Shown: positions 9,041 to 16,264, counted from the stretch's first letter. The stretch is DNA of 35,279 nucleotides from an uncultured Prevotellaceae bacterium (GCA_900320255.1 ONRS01000036.1:1-35279); one strand, 5' to 3'. Program-made: numbers and translations. Notes: generated from the sequence alone by a model not told the origin.

Positions 9041-9910
9041 TTAAATGTTTTCTTTTGCCTTGATGGAATCCTGAGCGGCACGCAGCAGCCTCGACTGCTC
9101 CGCCACGCTCTCGTCGTTAATCACACACACATCGCGCAGGTTGGCAAAATCGGTGGCCAGCTTGACCTGCAGGCGGTAGGAAAGACCGTCGGGTGAGTTG
9201 AACACCTTCTCTATCTGTCCCACCATGACCCCTGCAGGGAAAATAGAGGAATAGCCACTCGTCACCACCCACTCTCCTCGATGGAACTGTGCATGACGGG
9301 GGATATCCTCCACATAAGCTCGACTGGCATCGCCACCAGCCCAATGCAGGAAGCCGAAATAGCCGCGGCCACGAATGGCACAGCTGATGCGTGACGAGCT
9401 GCTGTTCAGCACCGGAATGACCACAGAGTAGTGGTCGCTCGTCATATAGACCACACCCACGACACCCAGCCCACAGGCCACGCCCATGTCAACCTTCACA
9501 CCGTCCTGACTGCCTTTGTCAATGGTTATCAGGTTGTCTTTCTTGTCAACGCTGTTCGACACGACCTTTGCTGGTATCACCTTGTACTTCTGCAGGAACA
9601 GCAGTCCCTGGCGCTCCAGCTTCGTGGTGTCCTTGGTCAGGTCACTATAAGCCGTTGCCAGTTCCTGCACCTGTCGTTCCAGGTAGAAGTTGCGAAGCGT
9701 CAGCTCCTCGTTGATTTTGGTCAGCGAAAAGAACGACTCCACAGCCGCCCGTCCGTCGTAGAGCTTGCCTACCATAGCATTGGCAGACGAAAACCACACA
9801 CTATTCTGGTAGCTGTTGTACTGAAACAACAGCACCACACTGGCCACTTCGAGCAAGACGAAGATAAACCAGTGGTGATACTTTGCCAGAAAGTCTAACA
9901 GGTTTTTCAT
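9041..9910 (-). CDS. mreC: Rod-shape protein MreC
   Basis: 289 aa bitopic protein. One N-terminal membrane helix (HHWFIFVLLEVASVVLLFQY), then a coiled-coil part (INEELTLRNFYLERQVQELATAYSDL), then the periplasmic beta domain with DKGSQDGVKVDMGVACGLGVVGVVYM, SRISCAIRGRGYFGFLHW and GEWVVTSGYSSIFPAGVMVGQIEKV. It scaffolds PBP2/RodA in the periplasm. The ATG (9910) follows GTAGTCC-type repeats and lies 51 bases after mreB, the largest internal gap of the operon. Confidence 0.93.
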   Translation of the reverse strand: MKNLLDFLAKYHHWFIFVLLEVASVVLLFQYNSYQNSVWFSSANAMVGKLYDGRAAVESFFSLTKINEELTLRNFYLERQVQELATAYSDLTKDTTKLERQGLLFLQKYKVIPAKVVSNSVDKKDNLITIDKGSQDGVKVDMGVACGLGVVGVVYMTSDHYSVVIPVLNSSSSRISCAIRGRGYFGFLHWAGGDASRAYVEDIPRHAQFHRGEWVVTSGYSSIFPAGVMVGQIEKVFNSPDGLSYRLQVKLATDFANLRDVCVINDESVAEQSRLLRAAQDSIKAKENI

Positions 9911-9911
9911 T

Positions 9912-9967
9912 GACTACGGACTACAGAGTTCGCTCCACGCTCAACACTCAACACTCAACGCTCAACG
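9912..9967. repeat. Heptamer repeats between mreB and mreC
   Basis: On the + strand there are two GACTAC(G/A) units (9912-9925). These are followed by four CTCAAC(A/G) units (9940-9967), preceded by a decayed copy (GCTCCAC). Read on the minus (coding) strand the words are GTTGAG(C/T), so each carries TGA. The mreB stop codon (9964-9962) lies in the outermost unit. Confidence 0.9.
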
Positions 9968-10984
9968 CATGAGGAACGTGAACCGATCCACATTCTTCAG
10001 GGCAATGCCAGCGCCCTTGGCCACACAGTGCAAGGGGTCTTCAGCAATGTGGAACTGAATGTTGATCTTGTCAGTAAGACGCTTGTCGAGTCCGCGCAGC
10101 AGTGCGCCGCCACCCGTCAGCCAGATGCCGTTCTTCACAATGTCAGCATACAACTCAGGGGGTGTATTCTCTAATGCTGAGAGCACAGCCGTCTCAATGC
10201 GTGCAACGGTCTTGTCCAGACAATGGGCAATCTCCTGATAGCATACAGGCACCTCCATGGGCAGTGCCGTAATACGGTTCGGTCCGTGTACGACGTAATC
10301 CTCAGGGGCATCCTCGCCCAGGTCAGTCAGTGCTGAACCTACGGCTATCTTGATGCGCTCTGCCATACGCTCACTCACCTTCACGTTGTGCTGACGGCTC
10401 ATGTATTCCTGAATGTCGGCGGTCAGGTCGTCGCCTGCCACCTTGATGGAGTTGTTGCTCACAATGCCACCCAGCGAGATGACGGCAATCTCAGTAGTAC
10501 CACCACCAATGTCAACCACCATATTGCCTTCGGGGGCTTCTACGTCAATGCCAATACCCACGGCAGCAGCCATCGGCTCAAATATCAGATAGACGTCACG
10601 TCCGTCGGCATGCTCAGCCGAATCGCGTACAGCGCGCAGCTCCACTTCCGTTGAGCCAGAAGGCACGCCAATGACCATACGCAGCGAGGGCGAGAACAGG
10701 CGGTGGCCTGTGTGTACCATCTTAATAAGACCGCGCATCATCTGCTCGCAAGCCGAGAAGTCGGCTATCACACCGTCGCGCAGCGGACGAATGGTACGAA
10801 TGTTGTCATGCGTCTTTTCATACATCATCTTTGCCTTCTCACCCACGGCAATCATCTTGTCGGTACGGCGGTCGAGGGCAACTACTGAAGGCTCATCTAC
10901 CACAATCTTATCATCACTGATAATAATGGTGTTAGCGGTTCCCAAGTCCATTGCTATTTCCTGGACAAAACTAAAAAATCCCAT
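9962..10984 (-). CDS. mreB: Rod-shape actin homologue MreB
   Basis: 340 aa actin-fold ATPase forming membrane-bound filaments that direct lateral wall synthesis. Motifs in order: phosphate-1 MDLGTANTIIISDDKIVVDEPSVVAL, RPLRDGVIADF, phosphate-2 MVVDIGGGTTEIAVISLGGIV, and the adenosine motif GIWLTGGGALLRGLD. Length and sequence are typical. The ATG at 10984 is 15 bases after the purH stop. The stop codon is provided by the repeat array behind it. Confidence 0.97.
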   Translation of the reverse strand: MGFFSFVQEIAMDLGTANTIIISDDKIVVDEPSVVALDRRTDKMIAVGEKAKMMYEKTHDNIRTIRPLRDGVIADFSACEQMMRGLIKMVHTGHRLFSPSLRMVIGVPSGSTEVELRAVRDSAEHADGRDVYLIFEPMAAAVGIGIDVEAPEGNMVVDIGGGTTEIAVISLGGIVSNNSIKVAGDDLTADIQEYMSRQHNVKVSERMAERIKIAVGSALTDLGEDAPEDYVVHGPNRITALPMEVPVCYQEIAHCLDKTVARIETAVLSALENTPPELYADIVKNGIWLTGGGALLRGLDKRLTDKINIQFHIAEDPLHCVAKGAGIALKNVDRFTFLMR

Positions 10985-10999
10985 TCTAATTTACTATTT

Positions 11000-11593
11000 T
11001 TATTTTTCAAACCATGCATTGATGGCAGTGTCATAGTGTGAGCTGACACCGAAGGCCCTGGTGGCCAGCATGCGGCGCTGCTCCTTGGTGGTCTCTGCAC
11101 CCTGACGGTTCAATATGTCCAGCAATACCTGGTATTCAGCCTTTGAGGGAACGATGACCACATCGTTAAAGTTCTTTGCCGCAGCACGAATCAGCGAGAT
11201 GCCACCAATGTCTATCTTCTCAATGATGTCCTCCTCGGCAGCACCACTGGCCACCGTCTGCTCGAAGGGATAGAGATCGACCACCACGAGGTCTATCTCA
11301 GGAATGTCGTACTTGGCCATCTGCTCACGGTCGCCCGCATTGTCACGACGTCCAAGAATACCACCGAAAACCTTCGGATGCAGCGTCTTTACCCTGCCAC
11401 CCAGAATAGAGGGATAAGTCGTCAGGTCTTCTACTTTCTGACACTCATAGCCCAGCGACTCAATAAAACTTTGCGTACCGCCTGTCGAGAGGAACTTCAC
11501 GCCCTCCTCGTTCAGCTTCTTCAGCAATTCTTCCAGCCCGTCTTTATGAAATACAGACACAAGGGCTGTCTTTATCTTCTTTGTTTCAGCCAT
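11000..11593 (-). CDS. purH: Stand-alone IMP cyclohydrolase domain (PurH N-terminal part)
   Basis: 197 aa corresponding to the N-terminal MGS-like IMP cyclohydrolase domain of PurH: KTALVSVFHKDGLEELLKKL, FLSTGGTQSFIESLG, VEDLTTYPSILGGRVKTLHPKVFGGIL, DLVVVDLYPFEQTVASGAAEEDIIEKIDIGGISLIRAAAKNF. It closes the ring of FAICAR to give IMP, the last step of purine synthesis. Canonical PurH is about 510 aa and also carries AICAR transformylase. Here the frame ends cleanly at ...INAWFEK and mreB begins 15 bases later, so the second domain is absent rather than degraded. The cell would need a separate transformylase gene elsewhere. First gene of the cell-shape operon. Confidence 0.9.
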   Translation of the reverse strand: MAETKKIKTALVSVFHKDGLEELLKKLNEEGVKFLSTGGTQSFIESLGYECQKVEDLTTYPSILGGRVKTLHPKVFGGILGRRDNAGDREQMAKYDIPEIDLVVVDLYPFEQTVASGAAEEDIIEKIDIGGISLIRAAAKNFNDVVIVPSKAEYQVLLDILNRQGAETTKEQRRMLATRAFGVSSHYDTAINAWFEK

Positions 11594-11600
11594 AAAAGAG

Positions 11601-11625
11601 TTATAACGTTATAATTTCATGAAAT
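11601..11625. promoter_or_regulatory. Two adjoining palindromes in the purH leader
   Basis: TTATAACGTTATAA (11601-11614) and ATTTCATGAAAT (11614-11625) are both perfect palindromes sharing one base. They lie between the -7 box and the purH ATG. They could be operator half-sites or RNA hairpins near the start codon. Which protein would bind is unknown. Confidence 0.45.
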
Positions 11626-11632
11626 GAGACTG

Positions 11633-11640
11633 CAAAGTTA
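11633..11640 (-). promoter_or_regulatory. -7 element for the purH-mre operon
   Basis: On the minus strand TAACTTTG fits TAnnTTTG and is followed by CAG. It lies 39 bases before the purH ATG. No clear -33 TTTG. Confidence 0.6.
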
Positions 11641-11734
11641 GTAAAAAAGCACGGATTATTCATCATAAATCCATAAAAATTTTCTCTCTTCGTCATTTTA
11701 TAATATAAATCAAGCGTAAATGACGGATTTTTTA

Positions 11735-11742
11735 TAATTTTG
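11735..11742 (+). promoter_or_regulatory. -7 element for cyuA
   Basis: TAATTTTG followed by CAAG, 24 bases before the ATG at 11767, in an AT-rich intergenic stretch shared with the divergent purH promoter. Confidence 0.6.
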
Positions 11743-11766
11743 CAAGCAAATAAATAATTCACCGAC

Positions 11767-13068
11767 ATGATTGACAAAGACACACGCGAGCAAATCATCG
11801 CGCTTATTCATCAGGAAGTAGTTCCGGCCATCGGATGCACAGAACCCATGTGTGTGGCTCTCTGTACTGCCAAGGCTACTGAGCAGTTAGGCTGCCGTCC
11901 AGAACACATTGAGGCGCGCCTCAGCGCCAACATCATCAAGAATGCCATGGGCGTGGGCATTCCAGGAACAGGCATGATAGGCCTGCCCATCGCCATTGCC
12001 TTAGGGGCACTCATCGGCAAGAGCAAGTACCAGTTAGAGGTACTGAAGGACATGACACCCGAAGCACTTGAAGAGGGCAAGCGCTTCATTGCTGAAAAGC
12101 GCATCAGCGTCATGCTGAAGCAGAACATCAGCGAAAAGCTATATGCCGAGGTGACCTGCAAGGCAGGCGACAAGGAAGCTACTGCCATTATCTCTGGCGG
12201 ACATACCAGGTTTGTGACTCCCGCTCAGGGGAAGGAGGAGCCAGATGCCAGGGAAAGTGCAAAGCCTTGTGATAACGACATCGCACTGAACATGCGACTG
12301 GTCTATGATTTCGCCACCACTGCCCCACTCGACGAGATAAGGTTTATGCAGGAAACGCGCACTTACAATATGAACGCAGCACGCGAGGCGCTGAAGGGCA
12401 ACTATGGTCACAACCTGGGAAAGACCATTGACCGTCCGCTCTCCAAGGGCATCTTCGGCAACAGCATCTTCTGCCACATTATTTCGCGCACTGCCTCTGC
12501 CTGCGACGCGCGCATGGGCGGTGCCATGATTCCCGTCATGAGCAACTCCGGCTCAGGCAATCAGGGCATCTGCGCCACCAACCCCGTCTGCGTCTATGCC
12601 AAGGAGAACGAGAACACGGAAGAAGAGCTCATCCGCGCGCTGACACTCTCCCACCTCACCGCCATCTACATCAAGCAGAGCCTCGGCACACTCTCGGCAC
12701 TCTGCGGCTGCGTGGTGGCCAGCATTGGCAGCAGCTGCGGCATCACCTACCTCATGGGCGGCGACTACGAGCACATCTGTCGCAGTGTGAAGAACATGAT
12801 AGCCAACCTCACGGGCATGATATGCGACGGAGCCAAGCCGTCATGTTCCCTGAAAATTACGTCAGGCGTTTCCACTGCCGTGCTTTCTGCCCTGCTCTCC
12901 ATGGAGGGCAAGTGCGTCTCGTCTGCCGAGGGCATCGTCGATGACTGCGTTGACCAGAGCATTCACAACCTGACGGCCATTGGTGCCGACGGCATGGGCA
13001 TTACCGACGAGATGGTGCTCAGCATCATGACGTCAAAGTCGCACCCTCAGTGCCCGCATGGCGTTTAG
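11767..13068 (+). CDS. cyuA: L-cysteine desulfidase family protein (CyuA/YhaM, UPF0597)
   Basis: 433 aa cytosolic protein related to the alpha subunit of Fe-S L-serine dehydratase. CyuA splits cysteine into pyruvate, ammonia and sulfide. Conserved features: VVPAIGCTEPMCVAL (Cys24), NAMGVGIPGTGMIGLPIA, FGNSIFCHIISR, MSNSGSGNQGICATNPV, and the cysteine-bearing SALCGCVVASIGSSCGITYLMGG, MICDGAKPSCSLKI and EGIVDDCVDQSIHNL, which could ligate an Fe-S cluster. Substrate choice between cysteine and serine cannot be settled from sequence. No transporter gene accompanies it. Its last 36 bases overlap the end of the convergent metal ATPase gene. Confidence 0.88.
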   Translation: MIDKDTREQIIALIHQEVVPAIGCTEPMCVALCTAKATEQLGCRPEHIEARLSANIIKNAMGVGIPGTGMIGLPIAIALGALIGKSKYQLEVLKDMTPEALEEGKRFIAEKRISVMLKQNISEKLYAEVTCKAGDKEATAIISGGHTRFVTPAQGKEEPDARESAKPCDNDIALNMRLVYDFATTAPLDEIRFMQETRTYNMNAAREALKGNYGHNLGKTIDRPLSKGIFGNSIFCHIISRTASACDARMGGAMIPVMSNSGSGNQGICATNPVCVYAKENENTEEELIRALTLSHLTAIYIKQSLGTLSALCGCVVASIGSSCGITYLMGGDYEHICRSVKNMIANLTGMICDGAKPSCSLKITSGVSTAVLSALLSMEGKCVSSAEGIVDDCVDQSIHNLTAIGADGMGITDEMVLSIMTSKSHPQCPHGV

Positions 13069-14964
13069 CACGGCCAGCACTGTCACACCCACATCGGCAA
13101 AGACGGCAAGCCACATGGTGGCCAGACCCAACGCAGCCAGCACGAGCACTGCCACTTTCACACCAATGGCGAACCAAACGTTCTGACGGGCTATGGCCAG
13201 TGTTCTGCGGGCTATGCGTACGGCCAATGACACCTTCGACGGCTCGTCAGTCATCAGCACCACGTCGGCAGCCTCAATGGCAGCGTCGCTGCCCAGTCCG
13301 CCCATGGCGATGCCCACGTCGGCAAGCGCCAGCACTGGGGCATCGTTGATGCCGTCGCCGACGAATGCGGTAGAACCGCCTTCCACACGTTTTTCTTGCT
13401 TCTTGAAGTAGGCCACCTTCTCGTCAGGCAGCAGGGCGGCATGGTATTCGTCGATGCCTAACTCCTGGGCTACGCGCCGGGCCACCTCTTCGCGGTCGCC
13501 CGTCAGCATGACGGTCTTGCTGACGCCCAGTTCCTTCAGCCGGGCAATGGCAAGGGCGCTGTCGTCTTTCACCTTGTCGTTAATGACTATGTGGCCTGCA
13601 TATTTTCCATTGATGGCCACATGGATAATGGTGCCGGCATGCGAACAGTCGTGCCACCGGGCTCCCACAGCATCCATCAGTTTGGTGTTTCCAACGCTTA
13701 CCACGTCACTGCCCACTTTGGCCGTAACGCCCTGTCCGGCAATCTCTTGCACGTCGGTCACCTGACAGCCGTCAGTAGCCTCATCAGGGAAGGCATCGCG
13801 CAGGGCAGCACCTATGGGGTGAGTGGAGTAGTGCTCCACGTGGGCCGCCAGGTGCAGCAGCTGGTGTTCGTCGGTTTGTTCTGGGTGAACGGCCGTTACG
13901 GCAAACTGTCCGTGGGTGAGCGTTCCTGTCTTGTCGAAGACCACGGTGTCGAGTTTCGCAAGCACGTCCATGTAGTTGGCACCCTTGACGAGAATGCCAT
14001 TACGCGACGCGCCGCCAATGCCGCCGAAGAACGTGAGCGGCACACTGATAACCAGTGCACAGGGGCACGAGACCACGAGGAACATCAGCGCGCGATAGAG
14101 CCACGTGGCGAAGTCGCCGCCCAGCAAGGTGGGCACCACGGCCACAATGACGGCTGCCACAACGACGATGGGCGTATAGACACGTGCAAACTTCGTGATG
14201 AAGGCCTCGCTCTTCGACTTGTGCTCTGCCGCATGCTCCACCAGTTCTATAATCTTCGACACGGTGCTCTCGCCATAGCTCTTCGTCGTTCTGACGCGCA
14301 ACATGCCTGAAAGGTTGACACAGCCGGAAACCACCTCGTCGCATTCTGAGACGCTGCGTGGCATGGATTCACCCGTCAGCGCGACGGTATTCAGGGCCGA
14401 CGTGCCTTCCATGACGACACCGTCCAAGGGCACCTTCTCGCCTGGCCTGATGATGATGACAGAGCCTACGGGCACCTCTTCCAGCCGCTCCACTTTCTGC
14501 TCGGTGCCGTTCTCCCCTACTACATTGGCCACGTCAGGACGTATGTCCATCAGGTGCGCAATACTCTCACGACTGCGACCTTCGGCATAGCCCTCAAACA
14601 ATTCACCCACCTGGAAGAACAGCATGACGAACACGGCCTCCGGGAACTGCGTCTCGGCTCCTGGCAGGAACCCGATGCACAGCGCCCCGATGGTGGCGAT
14701 GGACATCAGGAAGTGTTCGTTCAGTGCCTCGCCGTGCAGCAGTCCTTCGGCTGCTTCCTTCAGCGTGTCGTGACCTATTAACAGATAAGGGACAAGATAG
14801 ACCAACAGCAGCTGCCACGTGGACAGTTGCACATTCTTTTCGATAACGACTGCAGCAACGAGCAGTACGGCCGTTGCCAGTATCAGCACGAGCTGTCCCC
14901 TCAGCTCATGGTGATGTTCATGATGATGCTCATGGTGATGATGTTCATGATGATGATGTTCCAT
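13033..14964 (-). CDS. P1B-type heavy-metal ATPase (Zn/Cd/Pb exporter type)
   Basis: Integral-membrane metal efflux pump, 643 aa. P-type marks: TGES (197-200), transmembrane metal site S299-C-P-C302, DKTGTLT with phosphorylated Asp344, HP (382-383), MLTGDREEVARRVA and the hinge VGDGINDAPVLALADVGIAMGG. Together with CPC, the C-terminal lysine-bearing helix (VWFAIGVKVAVLVLAALG) and late Asp (AVFADVGV) suggest the ZntA-like subgroup. Oddity: there is no N-terminal CxxC metal domain; residues 1-20 are instead His/Glu clusters (MEHHHHEHHHHEHHHEHHHE), probably a soft metal-binding tail. The promoter and a palindromic operator lie just upstream. Zinc is the likeliest substrate by family knowledge, not proven. 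Confidence 0.92.
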   Translation of the reverse strand: MEHHHHEHHHHEHHHEHHHELRGQLVLILATAVLLVAAVVIEKNVQLSTWQLLLVYLVPYLLIGHDTLKEAAEGLLHGEALNEHFLMSIATIGALCIGFLPGAETQFPEAVFVMLFFQVGELFEGYAEGRSRESIAHLMDIRPDVANVVGENGTEQKVERLEEVPVGSVIIIRPGEKVPLDGVVMEGTSALNTVALTGESMPRSVSECDEVVSGCVNLSGMLRVRTTKSYGESTVSKIIELVEHAAEHKSKSEAFITKFARVYTPIVVVAAVIVAVVPTLLGGDFATWLYRALMFLVVSCPCALVISVPLTFFGGIGGASRNGILVKGANYMDVLAKLDTVVFDKTGTLTHGQFAVTAVHPEQTDEHQLLHLAAHVEHYSTHPIGAALRDAFPDEATDGCQVTDVQEIAGQGVTAKVGSDVVSVGNTKLMDAVGARWHDCSHAGTIIHVAINGKYAGHIVINDKVKDDSALAIARLKELGVSKTVMLTGDREEVARRVAQELGIDEYHAALLPDEKVAYFKKQEKRVEGGSTAFVGDGINDAPVLALADVGIAMGGLGSDAAIEAADVVLMTDEPSKVSLAVRIARRTLAIARQNVWFAIGVKVAVLVLAALGLATMWLAVFADVGVTVLAVLNAMRALRVRL

Positions 14965-14992
14965 ATTTTCTTCTTTTTATTGTTTTCGGCTG

Positions 14993-15000
14993 CAAAGTTA
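14993..15000 (-). promoter_or_regulatory. -7 element for the metal ATPase
   Basis: Minus-strand TAACTTTG followed by CAGCC, 28 bases before the ATG at 14964. Confidence 0.6.
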
Positions 15001-15010
15001 CGGTCTTTCT

Positions 15011-15029
15011 TTTGCAACCCGGTTGCAAA
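15011..15029. promoter_or_regulatory. Palindromic operator upstream of the metal ATPase
   Basis: TTTGCAACC-C-GGTTGCAAA: perfect 9-bp arms around one base, ending 11 bases upstream of the ATPase -7 box and so overlapping the -33 region. This is a good position for a metal-responsive repressor (Fur/Zur family) or a MerR-type activator. The regulator is not encoded in the window. Confidence 0.6.
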
Positions 15030-15136
15030 GATGAGGGAATGCCTTATCATCAGGCAGGAAATTACACCTTGTTGCTACTGAGTTGCACCACCAGCAGCGA
15101 AGTTTTTTACTCAATTGAAAAAGGTATTGAATAATG

Positions 15137-15259
15137 TTTTCCCGAGATTGTTATAAGTTTTTCCCGAGATTCATGTTGCTTTTTCCCGAGATTGTGGGTG
15201 AGAATCTCGGGAAAAATGTATGAGAATCTCGGGAAAAATTAATTGCAATCTCGGGAAAA
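15137..15259. repeat. Six copies of TTTTCCCGAGATT on an exact 22-bp grid, three direct + three inverted
   Basis: Forward copies of the 13-mer TTTTCCCGAGATT start at 15137, 15159 and 15181; reverse copies (AATCTCGGGAAAA) start at 15203, 15225 and 15247. Every start-to-start distance is 22 bp and every spacer is 9 bp with different sequence (GTTATAAGT, CATGTTGCT, GTGGGTGAG, ATGTATGAG, ATTAATTGC). The whole 123 bp is symmetric about position 15198. As single-stranded DNA or RNA it would fold into three 13-bp stems separated by 9-nt internal loops. As duplex it offers six sites, all facing the same side of the helix. Confidence 0.97.
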
Positions 15260-15277
15260 CGATAAATAGTTTTGCGC

Positions 15278-15306
15278 CCTATTCGACAATTTTGCGTGCG
15301 AATAGG
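15278..15306 (-). terminator. Inverted repeat CCTATTCG/CGAATAGG, possible terminator of the orphan gene
   Basis: Eight-base arms at 15278-15285 and 15299-15306 around a 13-nt loop, 65 bases beyond the stop of the minus-strand orphan gene. On the minus strand it is followed by GCGCAAAACTATTTATC, without a strong U run, so function as an intrinsic terminator is uncertain. Confidence 0.35.
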
Positions 15307-15370
15307 CTAAGATACACGTATTAAGTGGGTGGATTTTCCTTGCTTTTGACCTAACGGCGCAGTGCAGCAA

Positions 15371-16138
15371 CTACCGTTTGACGAAGGTGGAAATAAAGCC
15401 GTTGTAAACCTGCTGCTCCTCCTGACTGAAGTGCTCCTGGATTACTTCCTCACCCTGCGGCAGTTGTCTGAGGAACATGCGACAGAGACTGGCCAGACAA
15501 CAGCTGGACAAGTGCAGGGGGATGCCGTCGTCGCCCTGGTCAGAGACCGACTGGAACTGGTACTGCCGCAGCCCGTCATAGACGGGATGGCAGTGCTTGC
15601 TCAGGTGGTGGTAGAGCTGCGCCATGTCTCTGCTACGAAACAGATAGCGCCATGCCTGACTATACGACACGGTTTCGACCCGTTGTCCGCCCTCTACATT
15701 CACCAGCTTGACGAGATTTCTCATGGAGTCGTGCTGCCAGCTCTGCCATACCACGTCGCGCTCAGCAGCCGTCCGGGGGTGCTCATAGAGGAAATAAAAC
15801 ATGGCCAGGTGCTCATAGACTGTGCGCGTGAGGGCCATGGTCTTATACTCATCGTGCAACTGAAAACGCTGACCGCGCACCTCATAGACCAGCCCCTCCT
15901 CGGTCAGTTTGTGGTTGCACATGTGAGTGGTAGTGACGCGCTGCAGGAAACCGTGAGCCACAGACAGACGTTCGTCGTGGTGCAGCAGCTCTTCGTACTC
16001 AACTATGACGTGGCAAATAATGTAGGTAGCCATCTTCATCATGACGTCAGACAGCTCAATGGCTATACGCGTTCTTTCGCGTGGCAGCAACCCCTCGTTA
16101 AAGGGTGCCATGACAACATTTTGCTCAAATTTCTTCAT
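15371..16138 (-). CDS. Conserved-looking hypothetical protein, mostly helical
   Basis: 255 aa cytosolic protein I do not recognise. It has no signal peptide or membrane segment and is rich in Leu, His, Tyr and Gln. Long predicted helices include RTRIAIELSDVMMKMATYII, KTMALTRTVYEHLAMFYFLY and AERDVVWQSWQHDSMRNLVK. A paired-Cys stretch SSCCLASLCRMFL is near the C-terminus. The all-helical pattern loosely recalls DUF5677-type proteins, but I would not assign it. The minus strand is preferred over a long plus-strand frame because a good -7 box (16172-16179) precedes this ATG by 33 bases. It has no partner gene; downstream lies the 22-bp-phased array. Confidence 0.7.
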   Translation of the reverse strand: MKKFEQNVVMAPFNEGLLPRERTRIAIELSDVMMKMATYIICHVIVEYEELLHHDERLSVAHGFLQRVTTTHMCNHKLTEEGLVYEVRGQRFQLHDEYKTMALTRTVYEHLAMFYFLYEHPRTAAERDVVWQSWQHDSMRNLVKLVNVEGGQRVETVSYSQAWRYLFRSRDMAQLYHHLSKHCHPVYDGLRQYQFQSVSDQGDDGIPLHLSSCCLASLCRMFLRQLPQGEEVIQEHFSQEEQQVYNGFISTFVKR

Positions 16139-16171
16139 CCTGAAAACAATTCATCTATACTTTTCGGGCTG

Positions 16172-16179
16172 CAAAGGTA
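16172..16179 (-). promoter_or_regulatory. -7 element for the orphan gene
   Basis: Minus-strand TACCTTTG followed by CAGCC, an exact TAnnTTTG match 33 bases before the ATG at 16138. Confidence 0.65.
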
Positions 16180-16189
16180 CAAAAATAAT

Positions 16190-16217
16190 GAGAAATGAGA
16201 AATGAGAAATGAGAAAT
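16190..16217. repeat. Four perfect GAGAAAT heptamers
   Basis: Four uninterrupted GAGAAAT units between the divergent promoters of the orphan gene and mnmA. An in-frame ATG in the array would extend mnmA to 16202, but this extension is repeat sequence. Confidence 0.95.
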
Positions 16218-16229
16218 TTTCTGAAAAAC

Positions 16230-16260
16230 TTGCACAATATTTATTTTTTAATTATATTTG
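16230..16260 (+). promoter_or_regulatory. Promoter of mnmA, nearly leaderless
   Basis: -33 TTG (16230-16232), 20 bases, then -7 TATATTTG (16253-16260) and CAGA. The ATG at 16265 is only 4 bases after the box, so transcription is expected to start at or next to the start codon. Confidence 0.6.
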
Positions 16261-16264
16261 CAGA

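Larger units (their letters stand above)
14965..15370. other. 406-bp non-coding region between orphan gene and ATPase
   Basis: Holds, from the ATPase side: its promoter and palindromic operator, about 100 bp without recognisable signals, the six-site 22-bp-phased array, and an inverted repeat CCTATTCG/CGAATAGG. Because the orphan gene at 15371-16138 is read on the minus strand, this region is its 3' flank and the 5' flank of the ATPase. Confidence 0.75.

Noticed and set aside
15137-15259. CRISPR array
   Set aside because: Repeats are 13 bp with 9-bp spacers, half of them inverted, and no cas genes are near. Real CRISPR units are longer, all in one direction and have spacers of about 30 bp.
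15362-16198. 278-codon open frame on the plus strand opposite the orphan gene
   Set aside because: It mirrors the minus-strand frame. The minus strand has a good -7 box 33 bases before its ATG and a natural protein start (MKKFEQ); the plus frame would run through that promoter and end in the GAGAAAT repeat region.
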